This document shows, piece after piece, positions 18,181 to 27,709 of a stretch of DNA of 64,000 nt. Below the pieces are notes generated by a model. It did no database searches. It was not told the DNA's origin and worked only from the letters and a program-made list of their open reading frames with translations. Source of the stretch: Brachypodium distachyon (lineage: Eukaryota > Streptophyta > Magnoliopsida > Poales > Poaceae). The position numbers were made by a program, and so were the translations under genes. Within the stretch, counting starts at the first letter, position 1. Every line of letters starts with the position of its first letter. Location of the stretch: contig NC_016134.3 in assembly GCF_000005505.3 (NCBI RefSeq), positions 42,943,150-43,007,149 on the forward strand, read 5' to 3'.

Positions 18181-18838
18181 TTAGAGAGGGTGATTCGGAA
18201 ATGCAATCCCCTTCATCCATTGTCTGAGTAAGCGAGGGTGGTCGTCGAGAGCCCGATGGTGTCGGCACACCTCATCGCGTGACGACGACGACGTCCCACT
18301 GGCAACCACCGTCCTGTCGCCGCCCAGCTTCACCTGAAGCCTCTTGTGCCCACGGACGGGGACGGCGGCGATGCGTTCCTGGTGGATGCCGATGTTGATC
18401 AATAGCTTGGCCTCGCCGTGGCCGCGCGGGACGTCGACATAGTCCTGCATGTCGAACACCTTCTCGGCGCTGCCCCGCTCCGTGTCGTAGGCGTACATCC
18501 TGTGCCGGCTCGTCGCGAGCAGGATGACCTTCGTCTTGCCAGCCCCGACGCTGCAGAGCGGGATGACGTTCCGCTCCCCGCTGAGCTCGTCGCTCAGCGG
18601 CGGCGGCAGGCCGTCCAGGTCGATCCGGCAGCGCGCCGACCACGACGAATCATCCGGGATCCACGTCAGGAGCTCGAGAACGTCGCTGGTCATGCGTTCG
18701 TGGACGACGGCGCACAGGGAGCCGTCGAGGTCCGCGAGGTGGCGGACGCGCGGCCGGCAGCCGCGTCAGGATCTCGTCCACCAGGAGCTCGCCGTGCAGG
18801 GGCCTGCACCTCTTGGAAACTGGGGGCGAGGTTGCCAT
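18181..18838 (-). pseudogene. F-box-like protein with internal deletion, copy 2
   Basis: On the minus strand an F-box-like start (MATSPP, then LLVDEILTRLPAA at about codons 19-31) is followed almost at once, in another frame, by a C-terminal region of the type found in grass F-box proteins (RVRHLADLDGSLCAVVHERM, LELLTWIPDD). That region runs open to the stop at 18181 (GIAFPNHPL). The rest of the F-box and the middle of the protein are missing and the frame is broken near 18.73-18.77 kb. Full-length relatives of this type are usually well over 300 residues; this would be about 220. The downstream frame is open for 170 codons, so a shortened product cannot be excluded. F-box assignment rests on motif reading. 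Confidence 0.7.
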
Positions 18839-19146
18839 GGAAAATGGCCGGATTAATTGGCTTGATGTGACGAATTATATTTCGATCGATGCGCAGCAGC
18901 CAGCACAACCCTAGTACTTACGTATATACCGAGTGAACGAGCGAGAGAGAGCTCGGCTATAGTCTCAGCTGACCGGGTTTCGGTATTCGACTCGGAACGA
19001 TCGTTTGACATTTTTTTTACACGTTTCTGCTTCGTATTCGGAATACGTACGTATGGTCCGACCATCGGAATATAGACGTACACTAGCGTAATATCTTCCT
19101 CTTTTTAAAAACTTTGGACCTCTTTACAGGTCATCGATAAGAGTTA

Positions 19147-19253
19147 CTCCTTCCGTTTCATAATTCTTGTCGAAATATTACACGTATCTAAACGTTTTTT
19201 AGAAATAGATACATTCATTTAAAACAAAAACAGGAATTGTGAAACGGAGGGAG
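19147..19253. mobile_element. Stowaway-type MITE with TA target duplication
   Basis: Ends CTCCTTCCGTTTCATAATT and AATTGTGAAACGGAGGGAG are inverted repeats, and both sides carry TA (19145-19146 and 19254-19255). Confidence 0.85.
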
Positions 19254-19265
19254 TACATCCTCAAG

Positions 19266-19376
19266 CTCCCTCTGATTCTAAATTGTTGACTTAAATTTAT
19301 ATGGATGTATCTATCTATTTTTAAAAAGCGTCTAGATATATGTAATATTTCGACAACAATTTAGAATCGGAAGGAG
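19266..19376. mobile_element. Stowaway-type MITE, second of a tandem pair
   Basis: Inverted ends CTCCCTCTGATTCTAAATTG and CAATTTAGAATCGGAAGGAG. It begins 13 bases after the previous element. The interior shares the ATTTCGACA and TCTAGA-type blocks with it in the opposite orientation. Confidence 0.8.
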
Positions 19377-19739
19377 TACAATGTATATCGGTGAATTATC
19401 AAAACAACTATGAAAACCATCTAGGCGCGCCAATTTAGCTAGCTCATGCGCTACACTGTTTGCCTTCATTGGACAATGTTCAAATTTTATTTTTACAATC
19501 GCTCATCACGCAGGATGGCGCAGATCATGCAAAACAACCACCAGACACAATACGACACCAACGGGCACAATACCATTTGCCACTTCGTTACACCTGCGGT
19601 CAATCTTCTCGAAGCGTATATATGCTGGGATAGAAAACCAGACCTCCTTCCATATTGGATTAGTTGGTCATTAGACCAAGGTCCGGTTGCTGCCAAACTT
19701 GCAGTCCTTGGGGAGGGCTATACGGCACCGGTTCACGAG

Positions 19740-21460
19740 AGTGCCTAGCGCTGTCAAATGGATGGCACCCGCAGGGTTTAATTTGGGCACGGGTGGAGCT
19801 CTACCAGAAATTGAAATTGTAGCCATATCCGTACCCGCACACGGGTCGCAAATGTTTCGTATACCCTCCATCCGTCGGGCAAATTAACCGCACCCGTCCA
19901 CTACTACAAAATGGGACATCACTAATGGGCTAAAAACGACATCAGTGGCGGGCAGGACGCCGGCCACTGACTTGATGTCCGTGATGAGCACCCACATCGG
20001 GTTCAACAGTCGTTACTGATATCAGCAACATCAGCGGCGGTCTCCATTGACAGTGATTTCGAGAATTAAAAAAAAGCAGGCCCCAGGCCCACGAATTCAC
20101 TGGATCACAAATCAAATGACACAATTATTCACACAAACTCTGTACATACACACAAAGAAATTGCTTGCCAAAATTCTATACATACACACAAATTCACATA
20201 TCAACTTCCTGGCCAAAATTGCTTCCCGAGCTAGCCACCAAGAAATGAGAGAGAGAGAAGGGGATTTAGAATGAACCGAGCGAGGAAGAGAGATGGAGAG
20301 AAGCAAGAGAGGGGAAGAATACAAACCGAGGTCGATGGAGGCGGATCCGGAGGGCAGGCAGGCTCGTGGGCGGCGGCTTCCTCGTCCCCAAGCGGCGGCG
20401 GCCTCCTCGCCTCCCGGTGGTAGCGACGGGGACGGCAGCGCTCCATGGCTGCAAAAAGAGAGAGAAAACTCAAGAGTGAGAGAAATCAGAGACAGGGAGA
20501 AAGAGAGAGATGGAGATACTCAAGATCCGGGGGCTCCATGGCTGCTGCTTCTTCTGGCGCTGTGCGAGACGGAGGAAGGGAGAGGGGTGGCGCGCTGCTG
20601 TGGAGAAGCGAGAGGGGCGGGGGCAGATCGGGGAGGAGGGAGGCAGATCGGGGTGGAGAGGGAGGGAGATCGGGGTGGAGGAAGGAACGGGGGCAGGAAG
20701 GATCGGGAGGAGGGAGGGGAAAAGAATCAGGGAGGAGGAGAGATGTGCGGTGGTTGGGGAGGGAGTTCGCTGGCGTAGGGATTTTTATAGGGCCCCTCCA
20801 AACCCTGGGATTGGAACTGGACTGGCCTTAATTTGGCTTTTCGGTGCAACATTACTGGGGACATCAGTGGCGGACCTTACGTCTGTGCCCGCCACTGATG
20901 TGTGTTTTGGTGATTTTTGCAAGTTTTCGCATTGGATCATTAGTAACGGACGTCCCGCGCCCGTCACTGATGAGGGGTCATCAGTGACGGGTGTGCGCCC
21001 GTCACTTATGAGGGATCATCAGTGGCGGGCGGGAAAGGCCCGGGACTGATGAATCGTCATTTATGTTGTGTTCTGTAGTAGGGTCGGGTAACCCTTACCC
21101 GCACAAGAATGCGTTATAGACACAACATGATCTTATGAAAAGCAGCAAATTGTAGATAGTTGATACTCGATAGTTCACGATTGTAACAACGGTGCACGGT
21201 AGATATTATAACAACAGTACAACAACGTGGAGTAGCTAGATGATATTTTTTAGCGTGAAGTAGATGATATTTTTACATATAATATATATGAGCATATAAA
21301 TATACGGGTAAAAGGATATGGGTATTACTATATCATACCCTTTACCTTTCGTACACGGCGGGTTCAAGATATTTTCCATTTATGTGTATCGTCGGGTATA
21401 AAATTTTCTGAAACCATCAAATAGTTGGGTAAATACCCGCCGGTCAGGTAAAAGGTACGT
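19740..21460. repeat. older repeat element hosting a CACTA insertion
   Basis: On both sides of the CACTA element the sequence has iterated ACCCGCA, GGGTA and ACCCGT motifs (for example 19768-19900 and 21083-21440), typical of old grass hAT-like repeats. The two flanks read continuously once the insertion and one GTC copy are removed. Terminal repeats were not resolved, so limits and class are approximate. Confidence 0.45.
19899..21082. mobile_element. non-autonomous CACTA-type transposon
   Basis: The left end is CACTACTACAAAA. The right end is TTCTGTAGTAGG, the inverted form with one base lost. Flanking GTC triplets (19896-19898 and 21083-21085) fit the 3-bp target duplication of this superfamily. 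Subterminal motifs of the CATCAGTGGCGGGC and CCCGTCACTGATG type recur in both orientations at both ends. The 1.18-kb interior has no transposase. It holds a GA-rich stretch (20.25-20.76 kb) with long but low-complexity ORFs that I do not consider genes. Confidence 0.82.
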
Positions 21461-21894
21461 GAGCCAGGCTTGGCCTGAGTTGCCGCTCTGGAGCAAGGTG
21501 GGCCGGCCTGGCTCGGTCCAGCTGGCGGTGACCAGCAGCAGCAGTGGGCAGCGGTAACAGGCCCGAGTTGTTGCGCCTTGGTAAGTTGGCCCTAGCCGAG
21601 CAGGCTTGCTGTAAATGTGAGCTCAGAGCCTCAGATTGGGCCTTTTATTTTTAGCGAACCGAGGCCTAGTCATTCCAAGCCGCTTGTTAGCTCGGGCAAG
21701 CCCAAACGTTCGGCCCGGACATCCAATGTTGAGCTGTGGCTACAAAACTGGAAACGGAAAACGGACGAACACATATCGAACAGGCCGGATGGGCTTGCTG
21801 ACCTTCAAATACACTCGGCCCTCGCAGATAGGCTCCCTTCCGGCCTTCCCCCTCCCGAGTCCAACAAAAGGGGAAAAAACAATTCCCGCCCAGG
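21455..21894. other. repeat-like sequence and probable promoter of the 447-aa gene
   Basis: About 21.45-21.75 kb has iterated GCCTGG, GCCCGAG and GGGCAAGCCC phrases like hAT-related grass repeats. The last 150 bases before the start codon at 21895 are GC-rich with no clear TATA box. Confidence 0.35.
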
Positions 21895-23779
21895 ATGGAC
21901 CCGTCTTCCTCTACTCCGGCCAAGTCCAAGCGCCGGCGATTCAGAGAGATTCGTAGCGCCGGCGAGACGGAGTCGCCTACCACCGTCAGCACAATCCCAG
22001 CGGCTTCCTTCCGCAGCCATGGAGGAATCGACTTCGCCGATTCCATGAACACCCGTGCCCCTGCGCTGCTCTCTGCCAATACCGGAGTCGCCGGCGCGGC
22101 GAGGTACTCCGGCGTGTTCGCATCTCCCACGCCGACCAATTCTCAGGCGCAGTCCTCCTCTCCCACCAAGTTCTCCTGCGAGGTGAGCAAATCATGAAAC
22201 GATCTTGATTCTTGAGTTGAGTTTCTTGCACAGTAGGATCAAATCAAGAAACGGTCTTGATTCTTGAGTTGAGCTCTTCATTTCTTGCATACTAGAATCA
22301 AATCAAGAAACGCTATTGATTCTTCAATCCGTTTTCCTGCAGACCCTGATTCCGGGGGCGGAGAACGACGACGAGCTCGCTGGATCAGCCATGGTCTGCG
22401 CGGACACCATCGCGGCGCCCTGTCCGACCATCCTAGCCGGCGTCGCGGACACCAACCTGCCGCTCGGCCCGCTCCCTCCCGGCCTGGCGAGCACCGCTTT
22501 GCCGCGTGCTACAGTGGCGGACACCGGCGACGCGCTCGCTGGATCAGCGATGTTCCGCGCGGGCAGCAGCGCGCCGCCCTGTCCGGCTCCGGCCATCCTC
22601 ACCGGCCTCCCCAGCACCAACTTGCCTCCCGCGCTGTCCGGCGCGGCGAGCACCACTTTGGCGCCTGCTCCGGTGCCGGAGACCGGCGAGGCGGCGCTCG
22701 CTCGACAGGCCATGGCCTGTGCGCGCACTACCGTGCCGCCCATCCACACCGGCGTCCCGAGGCCCAACTTGCCTCCCGCTGGGGCGACTCTGACCGGCGT
22801 GGCGAACACCAGTTTGCCGCCTGCTCCGGTGACAGAGACCGGCAACGCGAGCACAACCCTGGCTCAGGTACGTGTCATGCTACTGCTCTGTCACAACTGT
22901 CCACTTCGTGCCTACCGACCACTGTGACCACATTCACAATACACTTTGTTATAAGTTTATGCTAGGAGATATGGTGGAGATTGGACAACATATAATGATG
23001 GTTTACAGTGTTGGTTTATAGACTTAGTTATGTGTTTCAAGCTTAATTAAATACTCCCTCCGTCCAACAAAGGATGTCTCAACTTTGACTAAATTTGAAT
23101 GCATCTATACACTAAGTCATGTCTAGATACATCCAAATTTTGACAAACTTGAGACATCTTCTGTTCGACGGAGGGAGTAACAAAAGTGAGTAATAAACTC
23201 ATCACAAGGTTGTAAATTTGTATATCACTCTGATGAAAACTGCCGCAGGTTATGGGGTCATCGAGCCACTGGCGTAACCATTGGGACCGGGCGCCATCTA
23301 GGTGCCGCAACTGCCCTACACGCGGTGCCGACATGATCGCGACATGTTGCCAGACCGTGTTCTGCACAAGTTGTGCCGCCTCCAATTCCTGCGGGTGTCG
23401 CAGCTGGCGGGATGGTTTCGGGGTTTTGGTGCACATCCTGCCTAGGTACATGGTGCCCGAGGATCACATCCTGGACAGTCCGCTGCTTCTTCGTCGTGTG
23501 ACTTGGCAGTTGTTCGCTAGCTGGAGGAGCAACACCGGCGACATCAGCTATTTCTTCTATAATTCTGAGGATGCATATGATAGACGTGATCAGGGCGTCC
23601 TCTACCATCTCCACAGGTATGAGGTTGTCGGACGTCAATGGACATATTTACATTGTAACGTGTACGAGCCTCGAGGTCGAGGCCATATGGCCTACGTGCT
23701 AGTCCCACCGGGTAGGAAGGAGGAAGTAGAGCTCCTCTGGCTTTGGGAAGCTCGACATAGGCAGCGGAGGCAGGTTTGA
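21895..23779 (+). CDS. unrecognised three-exon gene with tandem protein repeats and a Cys-rich segment
   Basis: I do not recognise this gene. Exons 21895-22182, 22343-22867 and 23249-23779 all break in phase 0 with GT-AG introns, and together encode 447 residues. The start (AGGATGG context) opens a basic, Ser/Thr-rich segment (KSKRRRFREIR near residues 11-21). Exon 2 encodes three tandem degenerate repeats of about 53 residues, rich in Ala, Pro and Thr, each built on an AxxAM...TGVxxTNLPP...ETG pattern. Exon 3 encodes a Cys cluster near residues 282-314 (CRNC, CC, FCTSC, CGC) that could bind zinc, then a mixed domain (WQLFASWRSN, HLHRYEVVGRQW, GHMAYVLVPPGR). A MITE lies in intron 2. Closing of all three phases supports a real gene; function unknown. 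Confidence 0.65.
23054..23177. mobile_element. Stowaway-type MITE in intron 2 of the 447-aa gene
   Basis: Ends CTCCCTCCGTCCAACAAAGG and the inverted form GTTCGACGGAGGGAG are flanked by TA (23052-23053 and 23178-23179). A diverged relative with the same inner sequence is at 55515-55634. Confidence 0.88.
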
Positions 23780-25640
23780 GGCACCTCAGCATGCACCATG
23801 TACCTAGATAGATGATGATGGGTGCAGGATATGCTTCCAACCCTCTTTTTCTCCAGAATTGAACAACTTCCTTCTTTCTGTTCAGTGGACCATTTGTGTC
23901 CTGTATATGTGTTTAGCTTGAGATTCGTGAAGCACACTTTACATATTCTATTTTGGATCTTTCTCTAAGTTTACCTGGTATACGGAAAAATAGATATTGT
24001 GATAGTTTTGGAAATGTTGGCACGCACGCGCTGTATGTTGTTTGATGCTTAGAAATCATGCCGCAGATCTTGCTAACATGGCTTCCAGCAGCTATCGCAG
24101 CGCTCTTTGCCAGAAATCGCTTCAGGAAGGAAATGACACACAATCATAAGCAGCACTTTGCTGGAAGAATGTCATGTACTGATGTACATCGCATATTCAA
24201 AGGCGTACAATACACTATGCGGCAATGTAGTAGCACTTCATATGCTTACAGGGAAACAATCTGAATGCATACAAGATAATCTGTTGTCAAGTATTGGAGA
24301 GGTCTCCCTCTCCCTACAAGAAGCATAACAAGGTTTACCTCGAGTCTGAAACTAGCGGACAACGTGAGCAAAACAGAAATGACAGATAAGAAATAGAAAT
24401 TCTGGCCAGCAGCAGCAGCATCACTCATCCTAACAAAAGCTACAGCAAACAGCTTCCAGACAAGCAGCTTCCCGGAGGAAAAGGACACAGCTGCACTGAC
24501 CAGTATCTTCTAGCCGAAAAGAGGTCCAGCGCACCCAAGACACCAGCAAAACAGTAACTAAAACAACTTCGCTGCCAAACAGATCATCCTGCCATTCTCA
24601 CAGTCGAAGAGGATTCCACCCCAGAGCCGCTACAAATACTTCCTTTCTTACTTGCTCGACCATCTTTGTTCCCCAGAGCAACATGCTTCGACTTCCGTCT
24701 TCCCTCCTCCTGTAATAAAGACCACAGATTCAGCCAAAAGCTAAAAGGTTTAATCTCTGCAAAAGGATCAGTCCACATACCATTAGCTCGGTGGCTTTCA
24801 GCTTGCTAGAATGAAGTTGTACTATAATGGATACAGCTTGCTGTTCATACATTGGCAGTTTGGCACCGCAAGAAAATCCTGAAACATTCTGGTGCACATG
24901 CAAATTCTCTGCTAGTTGCTGATGCACATGAGCCACTGGACATGCCAATCCTCCTAAGACTCAATGCACCAAACCCATCCACAGATTTTGTCCCGTATTG
25001 GAACCATATTACCCCCTAAATCCCCATCAGTTCAGGGGGAATGGCAGAGGATTAAGCCATAGGCAGGATTCAGGTTTTTTTTTTTTTGTTCATTTCCCCC
25101 TAAATCCCTCCCAATCCAAGGGGATTGGCTCACACCCGAACAAGGCCTCATGGCTTCCTGGTACAAGCATGAGGGAGCTCAGTCAAGGGAGGAGCCCGGC
25201 CAGGGATCGATCCCGCCGCCGCCGCCGCGCAGCCTCGCCAGGAGTGGGAGGAGCTCGTGCGAAGGGAAGGAGGGGATCTCGCCACCGCCGTGCCTGGGGT
25301 GGGGGGCATACGAGCTGGCGGTGCCATAACTCCGGGGAGCTTGCCTCGCCTCGCCGCCGCTCTCTCGTCTCGTCTGCTCTGGTTGGGGAGTTTGAGGGAG
25401 AGACGCCTTGGCCTTGCCCTGGTTCGGGTCGTCGTTGTTCTGGCTTTTGCGGCTTTGGGCTCGATGGAAAACGAAGTGGGTCTTCAAGGTTCAGATCAAA
25501 CGGTTGTTTTTTTTTAGCTGGACTGCCGACCGTTCGTGGTCCTGATAACGGTCTTCCCAAATACGGAGTAAACAACAAAAGAAATGTACAAAACGAATTC
25601 ACGGTAAACATGTATTCTTTCTGCAACGCGCAGATAATAT
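23780..25640. other. 3' region of the 447-aa gene and repeat-rich intergenic DNA
   Basis: No gene is supported. About 24.99-25.15 kb contains CCCCCTAAATCCC twice and ends in CCGAACAAGGCC, the style of a short hAT-like grass element, but its ends were not matched. About 25.17-25.52 kb is GC-rich with overlapping ORFs on both strands that look like leader-type composition. Confidence 0.35.
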
Positions 25641-25961
25641 TACGCTAGTGTACGTCTATATATATTCCGATGGTGTTTGAGATGCAGGACTAAGTCGACG
25701 TCCCGCGTGGCCACGGCGAGGCCAAGCTAGCTGTTGATCAACATCGGCATCCACGAGGAACGCACCGCCACCGTTCCCGTCCGCGGGAAGAAGAGGCTTC
25801 ATGTGAAGCTGGGCGGCGGCAGCACGCTGGTTGCCAGGGCCAGGGGGACGACGTCGTCGTGCGATGAGGTGTGTCGACCGCAGCGGGCACTCGACGACCA
25901 CTCTCGCATGCTGCGACAATGGATCAAGGGGATTGCATTTCCGAATCACCATCTCTAACAA
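25636..25961 (+). pseudogene. F-box-like gene fragment, inverted copy 3
   Basis: This plus-strand copy begins with about 30 bases matching the 5' flank of copy 2 (reverse of about 19.06-19.09 kb: TACGCTAGTGTACGTC then ATTCCGATGG). It then jumps directly into the coding end at a position equal to about 18.46 kb in copy 2 (TTTGAGATGCAGGACTA). From there it follows copy 2 to the same C terminus (INIGIHEER, KRLHVKLGG, GIAFPNHHL). Almost the whole gene body is deleted and the junction sits at a short GGT match. It lies in opposite orientation to copies 1 and 2. Confidence 0.75.
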
Positions 25962-25979
25962 GACTAGATCGAGGGGAGT

Positions 25980-26704
25980 TATACCTGGGCATTCTAGGGC
26001 CGGGCTGGACCCTCAAGACTGAAGCCCGAGCCCGGCCCGGCAAAAAGCCCGAAGCTCGGCAAGGACAATGTACAGGTCTGAAGCTCTTAATAACGCAGCT
26101 AACAGTTCAACAGCTACATAATTACATGCATAATAAGCCTCCATAGGCTATAGCCGAGCCACACATGCATAAAAGGTTCAGTTTCATCTACTGTCCAGCA
26201 CCAACGCCATAAATTAACTACTACAAGTACCAAATAAAGTTTCATCTTCCAAAACATTGGTCTACAAACAACATGTAACAAGAACCATTTTGTAGCATCA
26301 AAAGCAACAGCAGCAGCCAGCTATCACAAACAGCATGTAATAAGAATCTGATGAGAGCTCGTTGTCATTAGGATTGGCATTTGAAGATTGTCCTTGCTTT
26401 TCCCTTTCCTCTTTCCCACCTACAATTAAAAGAGTAACAATTAAATTCACCCTCATGTGAAGGGCTTGCTCTGCTGGTGGGCGAGTGGCCGATTGGGGAA
26501 TGGGGATTTGGTTTCTAGGGTTCGGTCTCTTGCCGGGCTGCTCGGTGCTAATTGGATGGGCTGTATTTTCTCTGGTCTACTTGCTACTGTGACATATTAC
26601 TGGGCCGGGCTGAATTTTAAAACCCGGCCCGAAACCTGTCTCGGGCTGAATATTGCGGCCCGAGCCCGACAACGCCGGGCTCGGGCTGCCCATGCTCAGG
26701 TCTA
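25980..26704. mobile_element. hAT-like non-autonomous element with 8-bp target duplication
   Basis: The 5' end TATACCTGGGCAT and the inverted 3' end TAGACCTGAGCAT match at 11 of 13 positions. Identical AGGGGAGT octamers flank it (25972-25979 and 26705-26712), the target length of hAT elements. Internal GCCCGAGCCCGG-type blocks near both ends are also inverted. No transposase is present. It inserted just behind F-box-like copy 3. Confidence 0.85.
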
Positions 26705-26712
26705 AGGGGAGT

Positions 26713-27709
26713 GTCCCCTGTTGTTAGTATTACTCTTTGAATCTTTTATTTTCGATGAAATCATCATTACTTGAAAAGAAGAATGTATATTTCTCATTCG
26801 ATTTACAAATAGTTATTTCCCACAAACATAGCCTTTAGATAGAGATCTTCTTCGTCGTTTATACATGTATGAATGTTGTCCGAATCTCAATGTTACATCG
26901 GACGGTTGTTAGCATCAACTCATAAATAGTTATTTCTCAATCGCATAAGAAATAACAAAAGCGTAAAAGATTTTACAAAAATTGACCATCACAATGCATG
27001 GTGTCCTTCTTTTACTTCACGCATTTGTTGATACCCTCCTCCTGTATTTTGCTTGCAGAGATTTTTCCCATTATGCCATCACATTTTCTTGTTCTTATGC
27101 TTTATGGATTTTGTGTGTTAACATACCATCTTTTATTTACTCCGTCAATCTTCCATCTAATGGCCCTGATCACTGGATACATCCCCATATTGATGATTTT
27201 TTCTTTAAACTTGTCAAACAAGCCTGAAACATCTTATATTTAGGAACATATATTATCTATTCCCTCCGTTCCTAAATACTTGCCGTGGTTTTAGTGAAAA
27301 TTTGCCACCACCGTTAATATGCCATGATAGAGCTTACATTCCAGTTTAATATGCCACCACCGTTCAGCCAGAGTCTTATGTAGTCCTGTTACGTGTTATG
27401 TGTCTTTTCTGTTGAATCATCATTTGAGGAGATATCATCAATAGTTAGAAGATGATCGTCTCGTAAGTTCACATAAAAAAACGGCAGCATTTTCTTCGTA
27501 AAGATAAAAAAACCGCAGCATTTGCATTACATGTGCTATTCCATTCTAATCGCATACCACCAATATGCTTATATGCACGAAGCAATGCAAGTAAATTTAA
27601 GCAAGTTCTATTAAAACTCTGAATATCCAACTGATAAATTCCACAAGCATATAAAACTGGTGTAGACTACATAACGGCCGGCAATAAAAACTAAGCAGAA
27701 GATTTCAAT
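26713..27709. other. intergenic, AT-rich
   Basis: No gene. A half Stowaway-like end (TTCCCTCCGTTCCTAAATA) lies at about 27260. The phrase ATATGCCACCACCGTT, or part of it, occurs twice at 27303-27356 as a small direct repeat. Confidence 0.4.

Noticed and set aside
20293..21049. Three overlapping ORFs of 128-179 codons
   Set aside because: They lie inside the CACTA element and are Gly/Arg/Glu low-complexity translations of a GA-rich tract.
22324..22854. 176-codon minus-strand ORF and 226-codon plus-strand ORF in a second frame
   Set aside because: Both overlap exon 2 of the 447-aa gene. Only the frame used there joins in phase with exons 1 and 3.
25179..25648. ORFs of 102-216 codons on both strands
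   Set aside because: GC-rich leader-like composition, no motif, no splice partner.
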